Shown here one piece after another: positions 37,674 through 48,539 of a stretch of 64,000 bases of DNA; position 1 is the first letter of the stretch, and the number at the start of each line of letters is the position of its first letter. Under the pieces are notes generated by a model. It saw nothing but the letters and a program-made list of their open reading frames with translations. It made no database searches and was not told the origin of the DNA. Source of the DNA: Breoghania sp037026715 (GTDB lineage Bacteria > Pseudomonadota > Alphaproteobacteria > Rhizobiales > Stappiaceae); the NCBI RefSeq assembly GCF_037026715.1, contig NZ_JBANCG010000001.1, forward strand, positions 558,001-622,000, written 5' to 3'. The translations under genes and the position numbers were made by a program.

Positions 37674-38131
37674 AGCGTTTCGCAACGGAAACGCGCGAAT
37701 TCAAGGTCCGGCCTCACGGCCGGGCCTGTGCTTTTGTGGCGGGGTGGGTTCATCCCGCGGCAACAGGATTTCCCGGAGCCGGCGTCCCCTGGGGCGGAGC
37801 TTCAGGGAAATGCGACGAGCGATCTGTTGATTGTGCTGGTAAGGTGTGGTCGATAGGGGTTCGCTCCAGAATTCTTGCTGGGGCATATTCATTCGGGGCC
37901 TGATCGATTCGATGCGGCCCGGATATGCTTCTGGATAACGTTCGGATGGTTCGCCGCGCCGCGCTTCGCGGCTCTCGAGCAAGGTCCGGCCGGATCGAAA
38001 CGCACTGGTCGACGAGATGACGGCCCGGGACGTGCCCGGCGTTGGCTCTTGTCGATCCGACCGGGTCGGTTCGATCGGAATGGCTCAAGGCGGTGGCCGG
38101 TCCGGCATCAAGGGCTTGACCGGAGTGCGGC
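37674..38131. promoter_or_regulatory. Long rplO-secY spacer with a hairpin
   Basis: A 458-bp gap splits the spc operon. At 37705-37726 GGTCCGGCC pairs with GGCCGGGCC around TCAC (one G:T pair), followed by TGTGCTTTTG, a weak intrinsic terminator or attenuator. The rest is AT-richer than the ribosomal genes and may hold a separate secY promoter, though no clear -35/-10 pair was found. No credible gene was seen on either strand. Confidence 0.45.
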
Positions 38132-39459
<1,328 letters not shown>

Positions 39460-39463
<4 letters not shown>

Positions 39464-40041
39464 AACTCATTCTCTTGGGGCCTCCGGGTGCCGGTAAGGG
39501 CACGCAGGCCGAACGTCTGGTCAAGAAGCATGGCATCGTCCAGCTTTCCACCGGCGACATGCTGCGTGCCGCGGTGAAGGCCGCGACGCCGGTCGGCCTC
39601 AAGGCGAAGGAAGTGATGGATCGCGGCGAGCTCGTCTCCGACGACATCATGGTCAAGATCATCGAGGACCGCACCGGCGAGCCCGATTGCGCCAACGGCT
39701 ACATCCTCGACGGCTTCCCGCGCACGATCGCGCAGGCGGAAGCGCTGGAAGCGCTGATGGCCAGGCACGGCACCGCACTCGATGCGGTGATCGAGCTCAG
39801 GGTCGACGACGAGATCCTGGCGGAGCGAATCGAGACCCGGGCCCGCGAGACGGGCGGGGCGCGCGCCGACGACAATGTGGAAACGCTGCGCAAGCGTCTG
39901 GAGGTCTATCACGGCCAGACAGCGCCGCTGGTTTCCTTCTATTCCGAGCGCGGAATGCTCAAGTCGGTCGACGGAATGCAGTCGATCGACGAGGTTGCGG
40001 CCGAGATCGATGCTCTCCTTCAGGAGAGTGCGACGGCCTGA
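39460..40041 (+). CDS. adk: Adenylate kinase
   Basis: A 193-residue short-form adenylate kinase that converts AMP + ATP to 2 ADP. P-loop GPPGAGKGTQ (7-16), AMP-binding LSTGDMLRAAV, DGFPRT, and a short LID without the zinc cysteines. The start overlaps the secY stop (ATGA), the usual secY-adk pair. Confidence 0.98.
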
Positions 40042-40189
40042 ACGGGTGATGACGACAACGTGACGGTTGCGTCGCGTGGTCAAATCCAGTAATACCCGGC
40101 GCAAATCGCGAAATTAAAGCGGTCGGCGCCGGTTCAACGAGAATCGGTCCGATCTTGTCGTGTCCGCGACCCGCGATCGATTAGCGACA

Positions 40190-40216
40190 AACGACCGACA
40201 GATAACGACCGACAGA
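40190..40216. repeat. 14-bp tandem repeat in the rpsM leader
   Basis: AACGACCGACAGA occurs at 40190-40202 and again at 40204-40216. It lies 50 bp before rpsM, in the 224-bp gap that should carry the alpha-operon promoter or leader. It may be a chance tandem copy or part of a control site. In E. coli S4 binds a pseudoknot in this leader, but S4 is not encoded here. Confidence 0.35.
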
Positions 40217-40265
40217 CGATGGGCCCCGCTCGAAAAGAGGCGTGGGCCGAAAAGGAGAAATAAGC

Positions 40266-40634
40266 GTGGCCCGTATTGCTGGCGTCAACATCCCGACGAA
40301 CAAGCGCGTCCTGATCGCGCTGCAGTACATTCACGGCATCGGCGCCGGGAAGGCGAAAGAGATCATCGAGAAGGTGAACATCGCGCCCGAACGTCGTGTG
40401 AACGAGCTGTCCGATGCCGAGGTTATCCAGATCCGCGAGACGATCGATCGCGATTATCTCGTCGAGGGTGACCTGCGTCGCGAAGTTGCGATGAACATCA
40501 AGCGTCTGATGGACCTGGGCTGCTACCGCGGCCTGCGTCATCGTCGCGGTCTGCCGGTGCGCGGTCAGCGCACGCACACCAATGCCCGCACCCGCAAGGG
40601 GCCGGCAAAGGCGATTGCCGGCAAGAAGAAGTAA
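40266..40634 (+). CDS. rpsM: 30S ribosomal protein S13
   Basis: A 122-residue S13 starting at GTG 40266 (MARIAGVNIPTNKRVLIAL), behind AAAAGGAGAAATAA. A helix-two-turn-helix at the N-terminus and a basic C-terminal tail that touches P-site tRNA. rpmJ (L36), often found just before it, is absent. It starts the alpha operon. Confidence 0.96.
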   Translation: MARIAGVNIPTNKRVLIALQYIHGIGAGKAKEIIEKVNIAPERRVNELSDAEVIQIRETIDRDYLVEGDLRREVAMNIKRLMDLGCYRGLRHRRGLPVRGQRTHTNARTRKGPAKAIAGKKK

Positions 40635-40791
40635 GCCGGGAAGATCGCTCTGCCGCCTCAAGAGTGGGGCGGTTGGTGAGATCAGGCACACATGCCGGAA
40701 AGGCCGTGTTCCGATGGGGCACGGCTTTTGCGGCATCCGGTGGAGCCGCCGGGAATACGGCGGCGTCGAGATCGATTGAAAGGTACTAGGA

Positions 40792-41181
40792 ATGGCTAAG
40801 GAACCGACACGCGTACGCCGCCGTGAGCGCAAGAACATCACCTCCGGCGTCGCACACGTGAACTCCACGTTCAACAACACGCTGATCACCATCACCGACG
40901 CGCAGGGCAACACCATTTCTTGGTCGTCCGCCGGCACGATGGGCTTCAAGGGCTCGCGCAAGTCCACGCCCTATGCGGCGCAGATGGCTGCGGAAGACGC
41001 GGCCAAGAAAGCGGCCGAGCACGGCATGCGCACGCTCGAGGTCGAGGTTCGCGGCCCGGGTTCGGGACGTGAGTCCGCACTGCGTGCGCTGCAGGCGGCC
41101 GGCTTTACGATCACCTCGATCCGTGACGTGACGCCGATCCCGCACAACGGCTGCCGTCCCCCGAAGCGCCGCCGCGTCTAG
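40792..41181 (+). CDS. rpsK: 30S ribosomal protein S11
   Basis: A 129-residue S11 with GVAHVNSTFNNTLITITDAQ and the C-terminal DVTPIPHNGCRPPKRRRV. It forms the platform near the E site. Between rpsM and rpoA; rpsD (S4) is not in this block, as is usual in alphaproteobacteria. Confidence 0.98.
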   Translation: MAKEPTRVRRRERKNITSGVAHVNSTFNNTLITITDAQGNTISWSSAGTMGFKGSRKSTPYAAQMAAEDAAKKAAEHGMRTLEVEVRGPGSGRESALRALQAAGFTITSIRDVTPIPHNGCRPPKRRRV

Positions 41182-41299
41182 TCGCGCCGCTTCGATCGCA
41201 GGCGAGGGGAGTTCCGCTTCCCCGCCATTCCGTTCCTCTCTTTAGGCAAGGTATGGCCGGACTTCGGGAGCCGGCGGGAAAGCCGAAAGGGTTTTTGAC

Positions 41300-42322
41300 G
41301 TGACCATTCAGAAAAACTGGCAAGAGCTGATCAAGCCGACCAAGCTTGACATCCGGCCCGGTGACGATCCGCGCCGCGTGGCGACGGTCGTGGCGGAGCC
41401 GCTGGAGCGTGGTTTCGGCCTGACGCTCGGCAACGCGCTGCGCCGCGTGCTGCTGTCCTCCCTGCAGGGCGCGGCCGTGACGGCCGTGCAGATCGATGGC
41501 GTTCTGCACGAGTTCTCGTCCATTCCGGGCGTGCGTGAGGATGTGACCGACATCATCCTCAACATCAAGGAAATCGCTCTGCGCATGCAGGGCGAGGGCC
41601 CCAAGCGCATGGTTCTGCGCAAGCAGGGTCCGGGCACCGTGACCGCCGGCGATATCCAGACCGTGGGCGACATCGAGGTTCTCAACCCCGAACTCGTGCT
41701 TTGCACGCTGGACGAGGGCACCGAGATCCGCATGGAGTTCACCGTGGACACCGGCAAGGGCTACGTTGCGGCCGACCGCAACCGCCCCGAGGACGCGCCG
41801 ATCGGCCTTATCGCCGTCGACAGCCTCTACTCCCCGGTGCGCAAGGTCTCCTACAAGGTCGAGAACACCCGTGAGGGGCAGGTTCTCGATTACGACAAGG
41901 TGACCATGACGGTGGAAACCGACGGTTCCATCAAGCCGGAGGACGCGGTCGCGTTCGCCGCGCGCATCCTCCAGGACCAGCTCTCCATCTTCGTGACGTT
42001 CGAAGAGCCGGAGAAGGTGGTCACCGAGGAAGCGGTTCCGGAACTGGCGTTCAACCCGGCGCTGCTCAAGAAGGTCGACGAGCTGGAGCTTTCGGTGCGT
42101 TCGGCCAACTGCCTGAAGAACGACAACATCGTCTACATCGGCGATCTCATCCAGAAGACGGAAGCGGAGATGCTTCGCACGCCGAACTTCGGCCGCAAGT
42201 CCCTGAACGAGATCAAGGAAGTTCTGGCGCAGATGGGCCTGCACCTCGGTATGGAAGTGCCGAACTGGCCGCCGGAGAACATCGAAGAACTCGCCAAGCG
42301 CTACGAAGAACATCACTATTGA
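41300..42322 (+). CDS. rpoA: RNA polymerase alpha subunit
   Basis: A 340-residue alpha subunit. The N-terminal domain (LTLGNALRRVLLSSLQG, about 46-62) dimerises and assembles beta and beta'. The C-terminal domain (about 255-325) has LSVRSANCLKNDNIVYIGDL, with the Arg that contacts UP elements and activators. It forms the core polymerase with rpoB and rpoC. Confidence 0.99.
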   Translation: MTIQKNWQELIKPTKLDIRPGDDPRRVATVVAEPLERGFGLTLGNALRRVLLSSLQGAAVTAVQIDGVLHEFSSIPGVREDVTDIILNIKEIALRMQGEGPKRMVLRKQGPGTVTAGDIQTVGDIEVLNPELVLCTLDEGTEIRMEFTVDTGKGYVAADRNRPEDAPIGLIAVDSLYSPVRKVSYKVENTREGQVLDYDKVTMTVETDGSIKPEDAVAFAARILQDQLSIFVTFEEPEKVVTEEAVPELAFNPALLKKVDELELSVRSANCLKNDNIVYIGDLIQKTEAEMLRTPNFGRKSLNEIKEVLAQMGLHLGMEVPNWPPENIEELAKRYEEHHY

Positions 42323-42397
42323 TGTCGCACGAGCGTTTCCAGATCGTTTATCGCGCGGCGGTTTGTGGCCGCCAAGGAAGTCAAGAAGGAGAGGGCC

Positions 42398-42829
42398 ATG
42401 CGCCACGGTAAAGCCGGCCGCAAGCTCAACCGCACCGCGAGCCACCGCAAGGCGATGTTCGCCAACATGGCGGCCTCGCTGATCAAGCACGAGCAGATCG
42501 TCACCACGCTGCCGAAGGCCAAGGAACTGAAACCGATCGTCGACAAGCTCGTCACGCTCGGCAAGCGCGGCGACCTGCACGCCCGCCGTCAGGCGATCGC
42601 GCAGATCCGCGACGTGGAGACCGTCGGCAAGCTGTTCGACACCCTCGGCGCCCGCTACAAGGAGCGCAACGGCGGCTACACCCGCGTGCTGAAGGCGGGC
42701 TTCCGCTATGGCGACAGCGCGCCGATGGCGGTGATCGAGCTCGTCGATCGTGATCCGGCCGCCAAGGGCGCGGAAGACCGTGCCCGTGCGGAGGCCGAAG
42801 AGGTCGAGACCGAAGGCGCCGCCGCCTGA
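42398..42829 (+). CDS. rplQ: 50S ribosomal protein L17
   Basis: A 143-residue L17 starting MRHGKAGRKLNRTASHRKAM at ATG 42398 with AAGGAGAGGG upstream; an in-frame start at 42365 would add 11 residues. Its C-terminal acidic tail (DRARAEAEEVETEGAAA) is longer than in E. coli but common in alphaproteobacteria. Last gene of the run. Confidence 0.96.
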   Translation: MRHGKAGRKLNRTASHRKAMFANMAASLIKHEQIVTTLPKAKELKPIVDKLVTLGKRGDLHARRQAIAQIRDVETVGKLFDTLGARYKERNGGYTRVLKAGFRYGDSAPMAVIELVDRDPAAKGAEDRARAEAEEVETEGAAA

Positions 42830-42870
42830 TCGGCCGGTGCCTCGCGCTTTCGGGCGCAGTCTCAAGATTC

Positions 42871-42899
42871 AAGGGGCGGCCTTCGGGCCGCCCCTTTTT
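42871..42899 (+). terminator. Intrinsic terminator after rplQ
   Basis: AAGGGGCGGCC (42871-42881) pairs with GGCCGCCCCTT (42886-42896) around a TTCG loop, followed by TTT. It closes the 19-kb ribosomal block. Confidence 0.88.
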
Positions 42900-43304
42900 C
42901 GTTGCCCGGTCGCTCTTTGGCGGCGGGCACCCCGGCTGCATATGGTTTTGTAGTCCTCACAATCCTCGTTCGCATGATCTGGCCTCTCTGCCCTCGCTGG
43001 CCGGACAAATCGATCGCCCGGGCCGCAGCGTCGTTGGCGCGCCTCCCGCGCGACGGGGCACAAATGGGCTGGTCTGTCAGGCCGCGCGCCGCCGGTCGGC
43101 ATTTGCCGCATGGACTGGGGTGCCGCAATCGACGTCGATATGTACGGACGTTTGTCGCAGGAGGAGGTGCGTGAGACCTTCCAGGCGTTACGGGAATCCC
43201 AAATATCCATTCGATTCGGATATTTAACTTAGGTATTTTTTAGTAAGTGAGTGTGACCATCGCCCCCAATCTTGATGGTAATTCCTGTGACTGGGGGAGT
43301 GTAG
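42900..43304. other. Spacer upstream of the chemoreceptor gene
   Basis: About 400 bp with no credible gene. The last 100 bp are AT-rich (TTTAACTTAGGTATTTTTTAG) and probably hold the promoter of the chemoreceptor. No clear sigma-28 box was found. Confidence 0.45.
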
Positions 43305-45497
43305 ATGGCCGGTGAGGTCGAAACTGAAGGGAAGTCCGGAAAGTCGGGCTTCGGTGTCATGTCGCGGTTGTCGTTTCGACTGCCGCTCATCGTCAGCGGA
43401 CTGGCCTTGATTTCGTGCATAACGGTCGGCGTGCTCGGCTACCTGAACGGGCGGGAAGGGCTCGTCAGTGCGGCGGAGAGCGAATTGCGCATCCTGGCGC
43501 ATGCCCGCGCCGATGCCTTGTCCATCAAGCTTGCCGGTGCCAAATCGGATCTCAACAATCTGGTCTCCAGCGCGAATGCATCGATCGTTCTCAATGAGAT
43601 GAACGAGGCACTGGCGACACTGGAGCAGGATCGCGAACAGCTAGACGCCTACTACAGGGCCTCCGACGATCCGGCCGTGCGGGCGGAACTGACCGGCGAC
43701 AAGAACAAGACGATGTATTCGTGGCGCCACACCGGCGTGCACGGAACCTTCCTCGCCATGTGGAAGCAGGCCGGCTACGGCGACATCTATGTGCTCAACA
43801 TGGATGGACGCGTTATCTATTCCGTCACCAAGTCGTCCGACTTCCTGGAGACCGTCAATTCGCCTGATGTGGCCGGCACCGGCCTGCAGAAGGCGTTCGA
43901 TGCCGCCAAGGGACTGAAGCAGGGCGAGCAGACGCTCGTCGACTTCTCCACCTATGCGCCGTCCGGCGGCACCGTCTCGATGTTCATCGCCCAGCCGGTG
44001 TATCTCTCCGACTACAATGAAACCGCGCTCAAGGGCGTGATGGTGCTGCGCGTCGACGTGAGCCTGCTCAATAGCGTTCTGGCAAGCCGCGAGTCGCTGG
44101 GCGAGACGGGGCAATCGTTCCTGGTCGGCAGCGACGGCGAAGTGCGCTCCGACAAGCCGCTTTCGGCCTCCGCCACGGCTCTTGAAGAGACGGTCGACAG
44201 CCCGGTGATCCTCGATGCCACCCGCGGCACGGAGAAGTTCGGGTTGATCACCGATCCTGCGGGCGCCGGGGAATTCGTGGCGGCCGTGCCGTTCTCGTTC
44301 ATGGGCGCGAAATGGGCGGTGGTGGCCGAACGCAGCCAGGAGGAGACGCTGGCCCCGGTTGTGGAGATGCGCAACTCGATGATCTACGGCACGCTTATCG
44401 TGCTTGCGATCGTCACTGTCATCGGCATCGTCTTCTCCACCTACATCACCCGGGCGCTCAGCAATCTGGTTTCCGCGCTTCGCAAGATCGCGAGCGGCGA
44501 TCTCGATACCGAGATCAAGGCTGCCAAGCGGGGTGACGAGATCGGCCAGATCGGCCGGGCGGTCCTGCGTATCCAGGACAACGCCGTTCGCGAACAGGAG
44601 CGCAAGGCGGCGGAGGATGCGCGCGAGCAGGAGGCCCAGGCTCAGCAGCGGCGCGAATTCGTCGAAACGCTGGCGTCCGACTTCGAGGCGTCCGTTGGCG
44701 AGGTCGTCCAGCGTGTCTTCGCGGCTTCCAACGAACTGCGCCAGTCGGCTGAAAGCATGGCGGCTGTCGCGGGAACGGCGGGGTCGCGGTCGGAGAGCGT
44801 GTCGCGGGCATCCGATGCCGCACGCGAGGAGGTCCAGACCATCGCCGGGGCGTCCGACGAACTGTTCAAGTCAATCCAGGAGATTTCCGCGCTGATCTCG
44901 CGGTCCTCCTCGATCGCCCACATGGCGAACGACCGCGCCTCGACCACCGACGAGACGGTTCGGTCCCTGGCGGAGGCCGCCGATCGCATCGGCGAGGTGA
45001 TCCGTCTGATTTCGGATATCGCTGACCAGACCAACCTTCTGGCGCTCAACGCCACCATCGAGGCGGCACGAGCCGGAGAGGCGGGCAAGGGCTTTGCGGT
45101 CGTTGCCTCGGAGGTGAAGGAACTGGCCGGCCAGACCGCCAAGGCAACCGGCGAGATCGGTCAGCAGATCGAGGCGATCCGCGGTGCCACCCGCGATGCG
45201 GTGGAGGCGATTTCGGAAATCCGCACGACGATCGGCGAGATCTCCGAATCGGTCGGCTCTGTCGCCTCAGCCGTCGAGGAACAGAGCGCGGCCACGCAGG
45301 GCATCGTTTCCAATACCCAACGCGCGGCCGACGGTACCACCTCGATGACCAAGGACATCGAGGAAGTTCGCCAGGCGGCTCAGCACACGGGCGCGGCTGC
45401 GGAGCAGGTTGTCGGCGCAGCCGGCCACCTCACCGAGCAGGCCCGCACGCTGGACAAGCAGGTGCGCGACTTCCTCGATCAGATCCGCGCGGCCTGA
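43305..45497 (+). CDS. Methyl-accepting chemotaxis protein
   Basis: A 730-residue chemoreceptor. First membrane helix at about 26-45, a large periplasmic sensor domain (46-355) built mainly of helices followed by a Cache-like beta part, second membrane helix at about 358-380, then a HAMP domain, and the signalling hairpin with the tip motif SDIADQTNLLALNATIEAAR near 568-587. It lacks the C-terminal NWETF-type tether for CheR/CheB. It probably signals to a CheA kinase encoded elsewhere. The ligand is unknown. GGGGGAGTGT precedes the start. Terminates at a hairpin shared with the convergent LysR gene. Confidence 0.93.
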   Translation: MAGEVETEGKSGKSGFGVMSRLSFRLPLIVSGLALISCITVGVLGYLNGREGLVSAAESELRILAHARADALSIKLAGAKSDLNNLVSSANASIVLNEMNEALATLEQDREQLDAYYRASDDPAVRAELTGDKNKTMYSWRHTGVHGTFLAMWKQAGYGDIYVLNMDGRVIYSVTKSSDFLETVNSPDVAGTGLQKAFDAAKGLKQGEQTLVDFSTYAPSGGTVSMFIAQPVYLSDYNETALKGVMVLRVDVSLLNSVLASRESLGETGQSFLVGSDGEVRSDKPLSASATALEETVDSPVILDATRGTEKFGLITDPAGAGEFVAAVPFSFMGAKWAVVAERSQEETLAPVVEMRNSMIYGTLIVLAIVTVIGIVFSTYITRALSNLVSALRKIASGDLDTEIKAAKRGDEIGQIGRAVLRIQDNAVREQERKAAEDAREQEAQAQQRREFVETLASDFEASVGEVVQRVFAASNELRQSAESMAAVAGTAGSRSESVSRASDAAREEVQTIAGASDELFKSIQEISALISRSSSIAHMANDRASTTDETVRSLAEAADRIGEVIRLISDIADQTNLLALNATIEAARAGEAGKGFAVVASEVKELAGQTAKATGEIGQQIEAIRGATRDAVEAISEIRTTIGEISESVGSVASAVEEQSAATQGIVSNTQRAADGTTSMTKDIEEVRQAAQHTGAAAEQVVGAAGHLTEQARTLDKQVRDFLDQIRAA

Positions 45498-45526
45498 TCG
45501 CCGATCAAGCGACGAACGAATGTCGG

Positions 45527-45559
45527 AAAAGGGCGGCGCCGAGGGGTGCCGCCCTTTTT
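45527..45559. terminator. Bidirectional terminator between the MCP and LysR genes
   Basis: AAAAGGGCGGC (45527-45537) pairs with GCCGCCC (45548-45554) and TTTTT follows; the A-run on the left serves the opposite strand. The flanking genes converge here, so it can end both transcripts. Confidence 0.8.
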
Positions 45560-45596
45560 CGTTGCATGCCGCCCCGTCGCTGTGGCGTGGGGCGAC

Positions 45597-46490
45597 CTAA
45601 AGTCCAGAAGCGGCAAAGAGGTCAGTTGCCCAGTCGAGAAAGACGCGCAGGCGCGGGGCGAGCTGGCGGCCGCGCGGGTAAAGCGCGGAAAGCGGCATGG
45701 GGCGCGGCCTGTAGGCGGCCAGCACCTCCACCAGCCGCCCTGCGGCGATATCGGCGGCAAAGCGATAGCCGGGGGCCTGTGCGAGCCCGAAGCCGAGACG
45801 CGCAAGCTCGGCAACCGTATCGGAATTGTTGGCGCTCACCCGCGAGCGCAGGCGCATCTCGCGGATCGTTGCGCCGTCTGTGAATTCCAGCGGCATGACC
45901 TCGCCGGTGCGCGAGGACAGAAATCCCACCATCTGATGACCGTCGAGATCGTCGAGCCGTTCGGGTGTGCCGAAGCGGTCAAGGTAGCCCGGGCTTGCCA
46001 CCGTGATTTCCGTAAGCTCGCCAAGCGGGCGCAGCATCAGGTCACTGTCGACGGGATCGCCTGCGCGGATCGCACAATCGATGCCTTCGCGCACGAGATC
46101 GACCAGCCGGTCGCTCTGGCCGAACTGGATGTCGAGCCGGGGATAACGCTCCAGGAAGGCCGGCAGGTGCGGCAGCATCACCGTACGCGTGAGCAGGGCC
46201 GGGGCATCGATGCGCAGCCGGCCGCGCGGGTCGGCATCACGCAACACCGCTTCCGCGTCCTCCATGTCGGCCAGGATCGCCACGCAGCGTTCGTAGAAGG
46301 CCTGCCCGTCCGGCGTCGGTGCGACGTGCCGGGTTGTGCGCTCGAGAAGACGCGCGCCGAGCCGCCGCTCCAGCCGGCGCAGGGCCTCGGTGGCGGTGGA
46401 ACGGGGCAGATTCAGGTCGGCAGCGGCTGCGGTGAAGCTGCCGCGCTCCACCACCCGCACGAAAAGGCGCAGGGCATCGAGATGGTCCAT
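45597..46490 (-). CDS. LysR-family transcriptional regulator
   Basis: A 297-residue LTTR. The winged helix-turn-helix is at 1-60 (FVRVVERGSFTAAAADLNLP, then ATEALRRLERRLGARLLERT), followed by the effector-binding periplasmic-protein-like domain. It is divergent from the short-chain dehydrogenase gene (46604), 113 bp apart, the usual layout of an LTTR and the gene it controls. LTTRs bind T-N11-A sites; no single site was singled out here. The effector is unknown. Confidence 0.93.
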   Translation of the reverse strand: MDHLDALRLFVRVVERGSFTAAAADLNLPRSTATEALRRLERRLGARLLERTTRHVAPTPDGQAFYERCVAILADMEDAEAVLRDADPRGRLRIDAPALLTRTVMLPHLPAFLERYPRLDIQFGQSDRLVDLVREGIDCAIRAGDPVDSDLMLRPLGELTEITVASPGYLDRFGTPERLDDLDGHQMVGFLSSRTGEVMPLEFTDGATIREMRLRSRVSANNSDTVAELARLGFGLAQAPGYRFAADIAAGRLVEVLAAYRPRPMPLSALYPRGRQLAPRLRVFLDWATDLFAASGL

Positions 46491-46603
46491 GTCGCCATTA
46501 TTCGTCCATGCCGAACAGTATTGGCAAGAGCAGAGGGATTATTCCGGTTGGCTGATGGCTTATCTCCGGGCTCACCAGTCGGTTAACCGGAAAGGAGATC
46601 CCC

Positions 46604-47353
46604 ATGCCAGATATCAACGGCAACGCCCCGCGCACCGCCATCGTCACCGGGTCATCCAAGGGCATCGGCGCGGCGATCGCCCGTCGTCTTGCCGCCGACG
46701 GGTTCGCGGTGACCGTCAACTACGCCCGCAACGGCACGGCGGCGGAGGCGGTGGTCGCCCAGATCGAGGCCGCCGGCGGTCGCGCCATCGCGGTCAGGGC
46801 GGATATCGCCGATCCCGCTGCGATGCCCGCGCTTTTCGACGCCACGGAGGCCGCCTTCGGCCCCGTCGGGGTTCTCGTCAACAATGCGGGCATCATGGCG
46901 CTTGCTCCGGTAGCGGAAGTCGAGGATGCGGATTTCGAACGTCAGGTGGCGGTCAATCTCGGCGGGGTCTTCCGCGGCATGCGGGAGGCCGCGCGCCGGC
47001 TCGCCGATGGCGGCCGCATCGTCAGCTTCTCCTCTTCCGTGGTCGGCCTCTATCAACCGGGCTACGGCGTCTATGCCGCGACGAAGGCCGGCGTGGAGGC
47101 CCTGACGCATGTTCTTGCCAAGGAGCTCGGACCGCGCGGCATCACGGTCAATGCGGTGGCGCCGGGGCCGGTGGCGACGGATCTCTTCCTCGCCGGCAAG
47201 CCGGACGCACTCGTCGACAGCATTCGCAAGATGAACCCCTTCGGCCGTCTCGGCGCACCGGAGGATATCGCCCGCGTCGTCGCCTTTCTTGCGGGCCCCG
47301 ACGGGGCCTGGGTCAGCGGCCAGACGATCCGCGCCAATGGCGGCGTGGTCTGA
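46604..47353 (+). CDS. Short-chain dehydrogenase/reductase (FabG-like)
   Basis: A 249-residue SDR. NAD(P)-binding TGSSKGIG (15-22), NNAG (93-96), catalytic Ser (SFSSS, 141-145), Tyr157 and Lys161 in YAATK. It reduces or oxidises a carbonyl/alcohol pair with NAD(P)H in the cytosol. AAGGAGAT precedes the start. Divergent from the LysR gene that probably controls it. The substrate is not predictable. Confidence 0.94.
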   Translation: MPDINGNAPRTAIVTGSSKGIGAAIARRLAADGFAVTVNYARNGTAAEAVVAQIEAAGGRAIAVRADIADPAAMPALFDATEAAFGPVGVLVNNAGIMALAPVAEVEDADFERQVAVNLGGVFRGMREAARRLADGGRIVSFSSSVVGLYQPGYGVYAATKAGVEALTHVLAKELGPRGITVNAVAPGPVATDLFLAGKPDALVDSIRKMNPFGRLGAPEDIARVVAFLAGPDGAWVSGQTIRANGGVV

Positions 47354-47402
47354 ACATGCGGGAACGGATGGCCGCGCCGCCGCGCCCATCGGCCCGAATA
47401 AC

Positions 47403-47428
47403 AAGGGCGGCCACGGAGGCCGCCCTTT
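47403..47428. terminator. Terminator between the SDR and yghU genes
   Basis: AAGGGCGGCC (47403-47412) pairs perfectly with GGCCGCCCTT (47418-47427) around ACGGA, in the gap between two convergent genes. The T-runs are short on both sides, so efficiency may be moderate. Confidence 0.65.
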
Positions 47429-47455
47429 CGCATTTTCATATCAGTCGGCCGTCCG

Positions 47456-48334
47456 CTATTGCGCGGCCTCCAGCTTGTCTTGCGTCTTCGTGTCGAAGTC
47501 GGAGGCGTCGTGGCGCTCGCGCAGTTGTCCGGCCGGGGCGCCGGAGGTGCGGTTGACCATGCGGCCGCGCTTGACCGCGGGGCGTGCGTAGATCTCGTCG
47601 GCCCAGCGCAGGACATTTTTGTAGCTCGCCGCGTCGATGAATTCGGCCGCCTCGTAGAGCCAGCCCTTCACCAGACCGCCGTACCACGGGAAGATCGCGA
47701 TATCGGCGATGGTGTAATCCTCGCCGGCGATGAACCGGCTTTCGGCAAGCCGCCGGTCGAGCACATCGAGCTGACGCTTGGTCTCCATTGTGAAGCGGTT
47801 GATCGGGTACTCGTATTTCTCCGGCGCGTAGGCATAGAAATGGCCGAAGCCGCCGCCGACATAGGGCGCCGAGCCCATCTGCCAGAACAGCCACGAAAGG
47901 CATTCCGCGCGCTTCGCCGGATCGTCCTGCGGCACGAAGGCGCCGAACTTCTCCGCCAGATAAAGCAGGATCGCGCCCGATTCGAACACGCGGATGGGCG
48001 TCTCTCCGCTGCGATCCATCAGGGCGGGGATCTTGGAATTGGGGTTCACGTCGACGAAGCCGGAGCCGAACTGGTCGCCGTCGCCAATATTGATGAGCCA
48101 GGCGTCGTATTCCGCGCCCGTGTGGCCGGCCGCCAGCAGCTCCTCCAGAAGGATGGTGACCTTCTGCCCGTTAGGGGTGGCCAGCGAATAGAGCTGCAGC
48201 GGGTGCTTGCCGACGGAAAGCGCCTTCTCGTGGGTGGGGCCGGCGACGGGACGGTTGATGGAGGCGAACTTGCCGCCGCTTTCCTTGTCCTGGGTCCAGA
48301 CCCTGGGCGGCGTGTAGGAGGCGTTGTCTGTCAT
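47456..48334 (-). CDS. yghU: YghU-type glutathione S-transferase-family disulphide reductase
   Basis: A 292-residue nucleophile-poor GST: N-terminal thioredoxin-like domain (PLQLYSLATPNGQKVTILLEE, then NPNSKIPALMD, then FESGAILLYLAEKFG) and a C-terminal all-helical domain (GEDYTIADIAIFPWYGG). The layout matches YghU/YfcG, which use two glutathiones to reduce disulphides. Start ATG 48334 (MTDNASYTPPRVWTQ) is chosen over a far upstream frame. It is divergent from the TetR gene, 290 bp away. Confidence 0.9.
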   Translation of the reverse strand: MTDNASYTPPRVWTQDKESGGKFASINRPVAGPTHEKALSVGKHPLQLYSLATPNGQKVTILLEELLAAGHTGAEYDAWLINIGDGDQFGSGFVDVNPNSKIPALMDRSGETPIRVFESGAILLYLAEKFGAFVPQDDPAKRAECLSWLFWQMGSAPYVGGGFGHFYAYAPEKYEYPINRFTMETKRQLDVLDRRLAESRFIAGEDYTIADIAIFPWYGGLVKGWLYEAAEFIDAASYKNVLRWADEIYARPAVKRGRMVNRTSGAPAGQLRERHDASDFDTKTQDKLEAAQ

Positions 48335-48539
48335 GTGAGCCTTGCTCCGGCTTTTTGGAAACAAAATCTGGCGGGCGGGCGGGCTGCCCGTGTCACCGGG
48401 TAACATGCAACTCAAGGGACGCATTGCAAGCCCACAGGGCTTCATGAGCATGCGAACGGGGCCAGAGCGAACGCGACCTGCTCCCCCTCGGCCGGAGGCG
48501 TACCGCGATGCCTGCCAGCGCGGCGATTCCCGAAAGCGA

